A stretch of 32,194 bases of DNA, taken from contig JACREG010000007.1 of assembly GCA_016218375.1 (NCBI GenBank), forward strand, positions 1-32,194, written 5' to 3'. Below are positions 24,540-30,936 of this stretch, in pieces. Position 1 is the first letter of the stretch; every line of letters starts with the position of its first letter. The translations under genes and the position numbers were made by a program. Source of the stretch: Gammaproteobacteria bacterium (GTDB taxonomy: Bacteria > Pseudomonadota > Gammaproteobacteria > Thiohalobacterales > Thiohalobacteraceae). The notes under the pieces were generated by a model. The model worked only from the letters and a program-made list of their open reading frames with translations, had not been told where the DNA came from and ran no database searches.

Positions 24540-24897
24540 TCACCCTCCGTCTCCGTCCCATAGGCCCATCATCCTATCGAGCAGAAATCACCGCTAGCAC
24601 ATCGTGGTGCATCATATATGCCCGAGGTACGCAATGACTACCGCGCCCCACACCGCACATCCAGGCGCCGCACGCCCCGGAGGGAACGGGAGCGACACAT
24701 AAATGCCATATCGCCCTCTAGACCTAAGTCTAGCTCTCAAACCTGTAGTGACTACATTGCGGGAGAAGAGACTGAGAATTAACGGGTGCTACGGGTAGGT
24801 TGGTCCATCGACCCCAGCATGGTGAGGGCGGAGGGAAAATCCGCTCACAATAACAACAAGGAGTTAGCCGCCTGCTGAACCCCCTGCTTCATACTCT
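24540..24897. other. Intergenic region between GGDEF-EAL gene and end of nif operon
   Basis: 358 bases with no credible gene. It should hold the promoter of the GGDEF-EAL gene (reverse) and the 3' end of the nif operon (also reverse). A short perfect palindrome, CTAGAC-CTAA-GTCTAG (24718-24733), and a weak GCGGA...TCCGC stem (around 24830) are visible. I see no T-rich terminator and no convincing -35/-10 pair. Confidence 0.5.
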
Positions 24898-25767
24898 TTA
24901 GCCGGCCTTCGCGAGCTCATCCCCCATGAGCTGTGCCACGAATTCTCCCAGCGGAAGATCCACGCGCTCGATGCCTTGGTCTTCCAGGAAGCGCCGTTCG
25001 TTGCGCGTGAGTTCCCCCGGGATTACCGCCCAGTGGCGACCCGACGAACGCTTCATGATCTGGCGCGCGAAGATGCGTTCGAGTTGGGTGGAAAAACGGC
25101 AGCCGAGAAACAGGAAATGCCGGTCGATGCGCAGTTGCTGCACCGCCTCCGGAATCGGTGTCTGAATGTCGATCTCAGTGAGCACCTCGACGAAATCGGA
25201 ATCCGACACCAGGAAATTCGCCGCCGGCGCGATCGAGCCGAGCGGCTGATACAGCAGCGTGGCTGCCGACGCGGGAATATCCTGGCGATCCATGTGATCC
25301 ATGCGCGCGCCATCGGTCGCAAACCAATGCACCCAGTTGCCGAAATGCTCGGCCTGGCTGACACCCTGCACCATGGCCCAATCGTCACCCCGCTCGTCGC
25401 TCGCCTGCAAGGCGCGCTGTGGCAGATCGTCGTACCAGGCATGCACCAGCAACGGCAGCGTCGGCAAGGTCGCGAGATAATCGTGCAGCACGGTCGGCGG
25501 CACGGCATGGCCGAACGCCTCGGTCATCGCCCGGCTCACTGTCTTGCGGTGTTTGAAGTTCTCGATGAACTGCGCTGCAGCGGTGAGATTGTTGCGGATC
25601 TTGCCCGGCACGCTCGCCTTCGCGGTAAGCCGTCCGACCAGCGCCAACGGTGTGGCCGGCACAGGACACTCGGCACCGGCCAGTTCGAGCACGCCCGCGC
25701 CGAGATACGGGATGGCACGGCCGGCGTGCAAGGCCGCGCGGATTTCTTCAATGATGTGTGTCGACAT
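24898..25767 (-). CDS. SIR2-like domain protein, catalytic residues not conserved
   Basis: 289 residues. The N-terminus RAIPYLGAGVLEL matches the NAD-binding GAG loop of SIR2-like proteins. LPLLVHAWYDDLPQRAL occupies the place of the usual TTNYDxLIE, with the Asn replaced by Trp. The end, HFLFLGCRFSTQLERIFARQI then HWAVIPGELTRNERRFLEDQGIERVDLPLGEFV, is the typical SIR2_2-type C-terminal strand pattern. The deacylase or NADase catalytic residues are therefore doubtful. SIR2-like folds of this group are common in defence systems, but here the gene is last in a nif operon, 24 bases after the DegT-fold gene. CCGGAG upstream supports the ATG. The fold call is moderately sure; the function is unknown. 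Confidence 0.72.
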   Translation of the reverse strand: MSTHIIEEIRAALHAGRAIPYLGAGVLELAGAECPVPATPLALVGRLTAKASVPGKIRNNLTAAAQFIENFKHRKTVSRAMTEAFGHAVPPTVLHDYLATLPTLPLLVHAWYDDLPQRALQASDERGDDWAMVQGVSQAEHFGNWVHWFATDGARMDHMDRQDIPASAATLLYQPLGSIAPAANFLVSDSDFVEVLTEIDIQTPIPEAVQQLRIDRHFLFLGCRFSTQLERIFARQIMKRSSGRHWAVIPGELTRNERRFLEDQGIERVDLPLGEFVAQLMGDELAKAG

Positions 25768-25791
25768 GATCTACTCCGGCAAGGCTGTTGT

Positions 25792-26958
25792 TCACAAATA
25801 AATCGCCGCGCCCGCGCCCACGTTAATGGAAGCGTCCTTGGCGGTCTGCACGATGAAGCTCACCTGGTCTTCGCCGAGATGCGCATGAAACGGCAGCACC
25901 AGCGCGCGGTCGGCGATCTTCTCCGTCACCGGGAATTGTCCGCGGCGATAACCCTGATCGATATGCTTGCGATCCAGGTAATGGCGTTGTTGATGCAAAG
26001 GCTGGCAATACGCGGCGGCCTCCACGCCTGCGGTATGCAGATCGCTCACGATGGCGCCGCGACTGCTCTTGGAGAAACGCGTGCCCAGATGCACCAGGTA
26101 CAGGAACCAATGCACCTCGTCGACCTCGGGCGCGATATAGGGCGGCTTGATACCCTCGAAGCTGAGGATATGATCGGCGTAATACTGTTCGACGCGTTTG
26201 CGCCGCGTGAGCATCTGCGGCAGGCGCTGCAATTGCTGCATGCCCAGGGCGGCACTGAGTTCGCTCATGCCGGCCTGCCAGGGTACATGCGCGCTAACGC
26301 TGACCGAGAAGCGCTCGTCGAGACGCCGGTTGCGCAGCGCGCGCAGGCGCAATGCCACATCGGCATCGTCGGTCACGACCATGCCGCCCTCGCCGCAGCA
26401 CAGCGCGCTCGGCTGAGAAAAATCGAACACCGCGCAATCGCCGAAGCTACCCACCAACTGGCCTTGATAGCGCGAACCCAACGCCTCGGTGGAATCCTCC
26501 AGCAACAACAGCCCGTGTTGCGCCGCGAATGCGCGCAGCGGTCCCCAGGCCGCGGGATGACCGGCGACGTTGCCGGCCAGCACGGCGCGCGTGCGCGGCG
26601 TAAGTTTGTCGGCGAGTTTTTCCGCATTGAGACAACCCGACCAGTAGTCGATATCGCTGAACACCGGCGTCGCGCCCGCAAGGCCGATGGCCTGCGCGAT
26701 CTGATGCCAGCCGAAGGGCGAACAGATGACTTCGTCGCCCGTGCCGATGCCCTGCGCCTGCAACGCCAGCAACAAACCCAAGGTGCCGCTCGCCACCGCC
26801 ACCGCATGGCGACGCCCCAGATAGCCGGCGAAGGCCGCCTCGAACTGTTCCACCCGCGGCCCCTGCGACAGGCGCGGCGAACTCAGCACCGCCTCCACCG
26901 CCGCGAGTTCCGCGGCGCTGATATCGGGATCGGACAACAGGATGGAATACTCGGTCAT
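25792..26958 (-). CDS. DegT/DnrJ/EryC1/StrS-fold protein lacking the PLP lysine
   Basis: 388 residues covering a complete DegT-type aminotransferase fold. Visible are HAVAVASGTLGLLLALQA, GDEVICSPFGWHQIAQAI, VFSDIDYWSGCLN, LLLLEDSTEALGSRYQGQLVGSFGD and the C-terminal domain. The usual motif FSFxPxKxxTTGEGG reads FDFSQPSALCCGEGG here, so the Schiff-base lysine is Ser184. Family members normally transaminate nucleotide-linked keto sugars using PLP; without the Lys, transamination is not expected. A few relatives lack it and do other chemistry (ColD has His). It sits between nifT (1 base upstream) and the SIR2-like gene, in a nif operon. That suggests a role in nitrogenase maturation or regulation, which is inference. 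Confidence 0.85.
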   Translation of the reverse strand: MTEYSILLSDPDISAAELAAVEAVLSSPRLSQGPRVEQFEAAFAGYLGRRHAVAVASGTLGLLLALQAQGIGTGDEVICSPFGWHQIAQAIGLAGATPVFSDIDYWSGCLNAEKLADKLTPRTRAVLAGNVAGHPAAWGPLRAFAAQHGLLLLEDSTEALGSRYQGQLVGSFGDCAVFDFSQPSALCCGEGGMVVTDDADVALRLRALRNRRLDERFSVSVSAHVPWQAGMSELSAALGMQQLQRLPQMLTRRKRVEQYYADHILSFEGIKPPYIAPEVDEVHWFLYLVHLGTRFSKSSRGAIVSDLHTAGVEAAAYCQPLHQQRHYLDRKHIDQGYRRGQFPVTEKIADRALVLPFHAHLGEDQVSFIVQTAKDASINVGAGAAIYL

Positions 26959-26959
26959 G

Positions 26960-27166
26960 TCAGTCGTTCAATCGCCGCGCTTCCACCGTGATCGGCAGCT
27001 TCGTGTCGGCGCTCAGGTCCGGGAGTTCCAGCCGCCAGCCGTTGGCGAGCGTGACCGTGCCGCCCCACAGGTCGGGCTTCTCCATCGCGACGATGGGCTC
27101 CTCCAGATCCTTCTTCGGCACATAGGCCGACAGGCCGGTCTCGGATCGGCGGATCATTACTTTCAT
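26960..27166 (-). CDS. nifT: NifT/FixU protein
   Basis: 68-residue protein with the full NifT pattern: MKVMIRRSETGLSAYVPKKD, LEEPIVAMEKPDLWGGTVTLANGW and LPITVEARRL. NifT is a small nitrogen-fixation protein of unclear role, usually encoded directly after nifHDK and thought to aid nitrogenase maturation. Here it is separated from nifHDK (not in the window). It follows nifS after a 145-base gap filled by a repeat, and the DegT-fold gene begins 1 base after its stop. GGGAG upstream supports the ATG at 27166. The inverted repeat GTGAAC...GTTCAC (27188-27212) lies just upstream. Confidence 0.95.
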   Translation of the reverse strand: MKVMIRRSETGLSAYVPKKDLEEPIVAMEKPDLWGGTVTLANGWRLELPDLSADTKLPITVEARRLND

Positions 27167-27212
27167 GTCGTTACTCCCATCGATTTAGTGAACCTCTGAT
27201 TTATTAGTTCAC

Positions 27213-27352
27213 CCGTCATTGCAAGCGCGGATTTCGTAGCCCGGATGCAGGCGCACAGCGCCGGAATCTTGGATGTTGCGATAACCTGGATTGCGCTTCG
27301 CTCCATCCAGGCTACAGGCTTAGAGATTGCTTCGCTGCGCTCGCAATGACGG
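27213..27352. repeat. Nested inverted repeat (copy C) between nifT and nifS, entering the nifS 3' end
   Basis: Outer arms CCGTCATTGCAAGCG (27213 on) and CGCTCGCAATGACGG (ending 27352) are inverted with one mismatch in 15. Inner arms GTAGCCCGGATG (27236-27247) and CATCCAGGCTAC (27304-27315) are inverted with one mismatch in 12. The inner arms match the ends of copies A and B (GTAGCCTGGGTG). The outer arm is the dispersed 'TCATTGCGAGCG' type of repeat seen in many proteobacteria. It looks like one repeat inserted in another. Confidence 0.75.
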
Positions 27353-28499
27353 TATTCGCCGCCTGCGCGACACGCTGGACGATACCGGGCAACACGTCCA
27401 GCACATACTCGATATCCGCCGCCGTGGTGTCGCGGCCCAGCGAGAAGCGGATACAGGCGAGCGCTTCGTCGCGCGTCAGCCCCATCTCCAGCAACACATG
27501 CGAAGGCAGTTGACTACCCGCAGTGCAGGCGGCGCCGCTGGAGGCGTAGACCGCAACGCTTTCCAGTTTGTGCAGCAGCGCCTCGGCGGGCAGCGTGCCG
27601 AAACAGATGTTGCTGGTGTTCGGCAGACGCGGCGCTCGCGCACCCACGACACGCGCGAACGGCACGCGCGCTAGAACGCCTTGTTCCAAGCGGTCGCGCA
27701 GCGCCGTCATTGCACCCAATCCATGCGCCAGTTCCGCGTGCGCCAATGCGCAGGCCACGCCGAGGCCCACGCAGCCCGGCAGATTCTCAGTGCCGCCGCG
27801 CCGCTGGCGTTCCTGATGACCGAACAGCAGCGCCGGCAGCTTCAACGGCTTGCGCACGAACAACGCGCCGGTGCCCGGCGGGCCGTGCAGCTTGTGTCCG
27901 GACAACGACAGAAAATCCACCGGCACCTGCGTCAGATCGATTGGGTGTTTGCCCGCCGCCTGTACCGCGTCGGTGTGGAACAACGCACTGTGCGCCTGCG
28001 CGATGCGCGCCGCCGCCTCGATGGGAAAGCGCACGCCGGTCTCGTTGTTGGCCCACATCAGACTCACCAGGGCGGTATCGGCATCGACGCTGTGCGCCAG
28101 GCGTTCGAGATCCAGTTCGCCGGACGCACTCACCGGCAAATAGCTCACGCGCACGCCATGGCTTTCCAGATGGCGGAACAACAGCAGTTGCGCGGGATGC
28201 TCCACGGCGCTGGTGACGATGCGATTGCGCCCCGGACGCAATGCCAGCGCGCCCAGCACCGCTGTGTGATTGGCCTCGGTGCCGCCGGAGGTAAAGACGA
28301 TTTCCGCCGGTGCGGCGTTGAGCAGCCGCGCCACCTGCGCGCGCGCCGCGCTCAAGCGCTGCCGCGCCGCATCGCCCAAGGCGTGTTTGCTGGAGGGATT
28401 GGCGTAACTTTCCGCGAGACAGGCGCACAGCGCCTGCACCGCGGCCGGCGCGGGCCGGGTGGATGCATTGTTATCCAGATATACGCCGGCCATTGTCAT
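27312..28499 (-). CDS. nifS: Cysteine desulfurase NifS
   Basis: 395-residue PLP enzyme that takes sulfur from cysteine for nitrogenase Fe-S clusters. The N-terminus GVYLDNNASTRPAP, the cofactor lysine K203 (LSLSGHKLHGPPGTG), and the catalytic C325 (YASSGAACTAGSQLPSHVL) are in place. Cys325 has the same number as in A. vinelandii NifS. The ORF track starts at 28841. The ATG at 28499 overlaps the stop of the preceding gene by 4 bases (ATGA), so coupling is likely; ATG 28493 is an alternative. The last ~14 residues (NTVIASAAKQSLSL) are encoded by a dispersed repeat, so the original C-terminus was probably replaced. NifS-type rather than housekeeping IscS is supported by the nif neighbours. Confidence 0.95.
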   Translation of the reverse strand: MTMAGVYLDNNASTRPAPAAVQALCACLAESYANPSSKHALGDAARQRLSAARAQVARLLNAAPAEIVFTSGGTEANHTAVLGALALRPGRNRIVTSAVEHPAQLLLFRHLESHGVRVSYLPVSASGELDLERLAHSVDADTALVSLMWANNETGVRFPIEAAARIAQAHSALFHTDAVQAAGKHPIDLTQVPVDFLSLSGHKLHGPPGTGALFVRKPLKLPALLFGHQERQRRGGTENLPGCVGLGVACALAHAELAHGLGAMTALRDRLEQGVLARVPFARVVGARAPRLPNTSNICFGTLPAEALLHKLESVAVYASSGAACTAGSQLPSHVLLEMGLTRDEALACIRFSLGRDTTAADIEYVLDVLPGIVQRVAQAANTVIASAAKQSLSL

Positions 28500-28873
28500 C
28501 GCCAGAACAACCGTTGTGGATCTTCGTTCAGCCGCTGCAACACCGCGGTCAGACTGGTGTACTCGCCTTCCGCCACCCATTGGTCGCGGAGGTGATCCTT
28601 GCGGTACAACCGCCAGGCACTGCATGGGTCGAGATATTCCAGCCGCGCGATGTCGATGACCCCGCCGCTTTGATCGACATTGCGCGAACAGCACGGGCTT
28701 TCGATCCGATAACCGTCCGCCGCCTTGCGTACATAAGGCGAGACGTAGCGGTAACGCTGCCGCTGCGCGAGCGCGCGTTCGATGCGCTTGCGGTCCACGT
28801 CGTTCGGATGCGGACTGACGCCGCGCTCTGCCTCCGACCATGGGTTCATGGCACTGTTCATTCGCTCGCCCAT
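28496..28873 (-). CDS. DUF3024-like protein in nif operon
   Basis: 125 residues (if the ATG at 28873 is used). The core reads HPNDVDRKRIERALAQRQRY, RYVSPYVRKAADGYRIESPC, CSRNVDQSGGVIDIARLEYL and a Trp/Arg-rich end (WRLYRKDHLRDQW). I recall this pattern as DUF3024, seen next to nif genes in other proteobacteria; its role is unknown. The vicinal cysteines in ESPCCSRN could bind metal or a disulfide. The starts 28873, 28861 and 28849 are all possible. GGGCGAG upstream favours 28861, and 28873 is the longest that does not overlap nifZ2. The stop overlaps the nifS start, so it is made together with NifS. Confidence 0.75.
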   Translation of the reverse strand: MGERMNSAMNPWSEAERGVSPHPNDVDRKRIERALAQRQRYRYVSPYVRKAADGYRIESPCCSRNVDQSGGVIDIARLEYLDPCSAWRLYRKDHLRDQWVAEGEYTSLTAVLQRLNEDPQRLFWR

Positions 28874-28880
28874 CGCCCGA

Positions 28881-29120
28881 CTATCGCGGCGCAATCTCGT
28901 CTTCCAGGCAACCCACGACATGGCCGGTCTGAAACTCCACCATATAAACGGGAAGCTTCGATTCCACATGCGTACCGATCTGCACGATCTCGCCCGGCGT
29001 GCCGGTTTCCACCAGCAGGGCCTGTTCCGCGTGCTCCGGATAGCTGCCGTCATTGAGCAGATCGATACAGGCCTGCACCGGCTGTCCCCACTGGTATTTT
29101 GGTTCGCGCGGCTCGATCAC
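28881..29120 (-). CDS. NifZ-domain protein, second copy
   Basis: 79-residue NifZ-family domain: PKYQWGQPVQACIDLLNDGSYPEHAEQALLVETGTPGEIVQIG, then VYMVEFQTGHVVGCLEDEI. NifZ helps to mature the nitrogenase P-cluster in MoFe protein. It starts at a GTG whose last two bases overlap the stop of the first nifZ (GTGA), so translation is coupled. It is a paralogue of the upstream gene rather than a continuation of it: both align over the same domain. Whether one or both are needed cannot be told. The next gene follows after 7 bases. Confidence 0.88.
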   Translation of the reverse strand: MIEPREPKYQWGQPVQACIDLLNDGSYPEHAEQALLVETGTPGEIVQIGTHVESKLPVYMVEFQTGHVVGCLEDEIAPR

Positions 29121-29437
29121 GACACTTTCTCCATGCTCGGTGTGTCCTGCGTATCGACGCCCTCATCGCTGCCGATCTCTTCGATCTCTTTGGACTTCAT
29201 GCCCACGCGATACCCGCGCTCGACGAAATCCACGCCATAGATATAGAAGCGTTGCAGGAAGGTGCCGATGCTGGTGACATAACCGACCTCGCCCTTCTTC
29301 ACCAGGATGTCGCCGATCTCGCGGCCCGGAAACGTGTCGTCGTTGCGCACGCTTTTGCGCGAACGCACTTTCTGTCCGTACTCGAAGCGCGGCGGGCCTT
29401 CGAGTTCGCCTTCATCGAACTGTGGAACCGGTTCCAT
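29117..29437 (-). CDS. nifZ: NifZ family nitrogenase maturation protein
   Basis: 106 residues with the NifZ core PRFEYGQKVRSRKSVRNDDTFPGREIGDILVKKGEVGYVTSIG and FLQRFYIYGVDFVERGYRVGMKSKEI. The acidic, Ser/Thr-rich tail after residue 85 is outside the domain. NifZ acts with the MoFe protein during P-cluster formation in the cytoplasm. The ATG at 29437 is 1 base after the stop of the LRV gene, and GAGGAGC at the end of that gene serves as the ribosome site. A second NifZ gene overlaps its stop. It is shorter than the ~150-residue NifZ of Azotobacter, as the second half is in effect a separate gene here. Confidence 0.9.
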   Translation of the reverse strand: MEPVPQFDEGELEGPPRFEYGQKVRSRKSVRNDDTFPGREIGDILVKKGEVGYVTSIGTFLQRFYIYGVDFVERGYRVGMKSKEIEEIGSDEGVDTQDTPSMEKVS

Positions 29438-29438
29438 C

Positions 29439-30215
29439 TCAAAGCTCCTCTACCGTCGGCAAACTATCCGCCGTGGACAAACGCTCGGCGACCTTGGCCC
29501 GCACCAGCGGATCGGGATCGTCGCGCAGATCTTCGAGTTGCGTGGCGTCGAGCCTATTGCACAGTTCGTAGCGCACGCGCCAGTCGGCATCCTTCATCAG
29601 CCACGGCAGTTGCGCGGTGGACAGACGCTTCGTCACCTCGATGCGCACGCGCGAGTCCACATCCGCCGCCAGCGGCATCAACCACTCGCTGGCGATGCGC
29701 CGCGCCACCACCCGCCGCACCTCCGCCTCGGGATCGTGCAGCATGAGCGGCAACAGCGATGCGCTGATACGCCCGGCCACGATCTGGCGCACGTAATAAT
29801 CCGCATCGTGCACCATCAGTAACAGATCGGTGCCTTCCAAGCGCGCGGCCACGCGGATACGCACTTCGCGATGCGGATCGGTGCGCAACCGCAGCAGATA
29901 GCGCTGCGGTAGACGCGCGGCGGCGTTCCAGCGCACCGTCTCGTCCGGATCGGCGAGCAGCCGCGGCAAACGGAAGATGTCGGCGTATCGGGCCGCGACC
30001 GCGCGCAGCTCGAAATGCGCGTGGCCGAGATAATCGTTGGCCAGCCGGGGATTCCAGGCGAAGAAGCGGTCGATGCGCCGCGCATAACGGTCCAACACGC
30101 AGGCGCGTTGCAGGGCGCAGCGTCCGGTGGCCGCCAAGGCGCGATGCGCGCAGTGCGCGCAGTCGATCTCGTTGCCCTGCCAGTCTCTGGCCTCGTCGAT
30201 GTCAGTCGTCGTCAT
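29439..30215 (-). CDS. LRV protein with N-terminal 4Fe-4S domain
   Basis: 258 residues. Four cysteines in C19xxC22...C33xxxxxC39 (DCAHCAHRALAATGRCALQR) form the LRV-type Fe-S cluster site. The rest is a run of about eight ~24-residue leucine-rich-variant helical repeats (for example DPHREVRIRVAARLEGTDLL, DADYYVRQIVAGRISASLL, DVDSRVRIEVTKRLSTAQL). This matches the LRV protein of A. vinelandii, found in its nif region; its function is unknown. A scaffold or contact role for nitrogenase factors is inference. The start at 30215 is the only one placing the cysteine motif correctly. It is 42 bases after the IscA-type gene. Confidence 0.9.
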   Translation of the reverse strand: MTTTDIDEARDWQGNEIDCAHCAHRALAATGRCALQRACVLDRYARRIDRFFAWNPRLANDYLGHAHFELRAVAARYADIFRLPRLLADPDETVRWNAAARLPQRYLLRLRTDPHREVRIRVAARLEGTDLLLMVHDADYYVRQIVAGRISASLLPLMLHDPEAEVRRVVARRIASEWLMPLAADVDSRVRIEVTKRLSTAQLPWLMKDADWRVRYELCNRLDATQLEDLRDDPDPLVRAKVAERLSTADSLPTVEEL

Positions 30216-30257
30216 CGTCGTCGCGCCCTTGTCGTTGCGAACTCCAAGCCATACCGC

Positions 30258-30626
30258 TCAGTGCTTGCGCGTGATGCTGCCGATCTCGACCGTGGCCAAC
30301 CCTGGCGCGCCGGCACTGCTGCTGCACCCGCAGGCCGAACCGCCCGGCTGATGAAACACCAAACCCGTTTGCGTGGGCGTGTCGGTGAAATCCACCGTCG
30401 CGCCTTCCAACAACACGCGGCTCTCGGCCGGCAGGAATAATTTCATGCCGTTCCATTCCACCACGGCGTCGCCGGCGAACGGCGCACTTTCCACGCTGAA
30501 CTCGGCGCTCAAACCGGAGCAACCGCCCGGCGATACCACCAGACGGAAACCGTGGTCCATGCCGCCGCCGAAACGCAGCATGCGGCGGATGAATGTCTCG
30601 GCGGCGGGCGCGATCACAATATTCAT
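30258..30626 (-). CDS. HesB/IscA-type Fe-S carrier of the nif operon
   Basis: 122-residue A-type carrier. The three ligand cysteines are C36 (SPGGCSGLS), C99 and C101 (SACGCSS), with the canonical 63-residue spacing between the first two. Such proteins take 2Fe-2S or 4Fe-4S clusters from a scaffold and pass them to target proteins. Its place after nifB and a ferredoxin suggests it serves nitrogenase assembly (Nif-type IscA). The ORF track extends it to 30827, in a frame shadowing the ferredoxin gene. The ATG at 30626 has AGGAGA just upstream. The C-terminal ~20 residues (LATVEIGSITRKH) extend past the usual family end. Confidence 0.92.
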   Translation of the reverse strand: MNIVIAPAAETFIRRMLRFGGGMDHGFRLVVSPGGCSGLSAEFSVESAPFAGDAVVEWNGMKLFLPAESRVLLEGATVDFTDTPTQTGLVFHQPGGSACGCSSSAGAPGLATVEIGSITRKH

Positions 30627-30634
30627 GACATCTC

Positions 30635-30853
30635 CTAGGCGACGTAGCGCGGCACGCTGGTATCGATGACGCAGGTGTTGTCCACCGGACACACCGCCAC
30701 GCACTGCGGATCGTCGAAGTAGCCGAGGCACTCGGTACACTTCTCCGGCTTGATGATGAACGTGCCGTTCTTCTCGCGGATGGCGTTGTTCGGGCATTCC
30801 GGTTCGCACGCCGAGCACGCGGTGCACTGCGATGCGATGATTTTATAGGCCAT
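30635..30853 (-). CDS. 2[4Fe-4S] ferredoxin (FdxN/YfhL-like)
   Basis: 72-residue low-potential electron carrier. The first cluster motif is C10xxC13xxC16xxxC20P. The second is C39xxC42...C51xxxC55P with an 8-residue insert between its second and third cysteines (the Alvin/YfhL pattern). Ferredoxins of this type next to nifB in Azotobacter and others (FdxN) support NifB and FeMo-cofactor synthesis. C61 is an extra cysteine. The ATG at 30853 has GAGGAG 8 bases upstream. It lies 8 bases before the IscA-type start, so both are on one transcript. The FdxN assignment rests on position. Confidence 0.93.
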   Translation of the reverse strand: MAYKIIASQCTACSACEPECPNNAIREKNGTFIIKPEKCTECLGYFDDPQCVAVCPVDNTCVIDTSVPRYVA

Positions 30854-30936
30854 GTTTCAACTCCTCTTTACTTGGTTTACAGCCTGCACAATTTGGTAGT
30901 CTGCGGTAGCGCGTAGGATCGACGTAGCCGGACATG

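Noticed and set aside
24718-24733. Palindrome CTAGACCTAAGTCTAG as an operator
   Set aside because: It is not adjacent to a recognisable promoter, and a 6-bp arm is weak evidence. Kept only as a note in the intergenic entry.
24898-25767. SIR2-like protein as part of an anti-phage defence system (with the vapBC region or alone)
   Set aside because: No HerA, Argonaute, TIR or other defence partner is nearby, and the gene is embedded in a nif operon.
24976-26991. 671-codon forward ORF opposite the SIR2-like and DegT-fold genes
   Set aside because: It is the reverse shadow of two genes with clear family motifs. Arg/His/Gln-rich product without domains.
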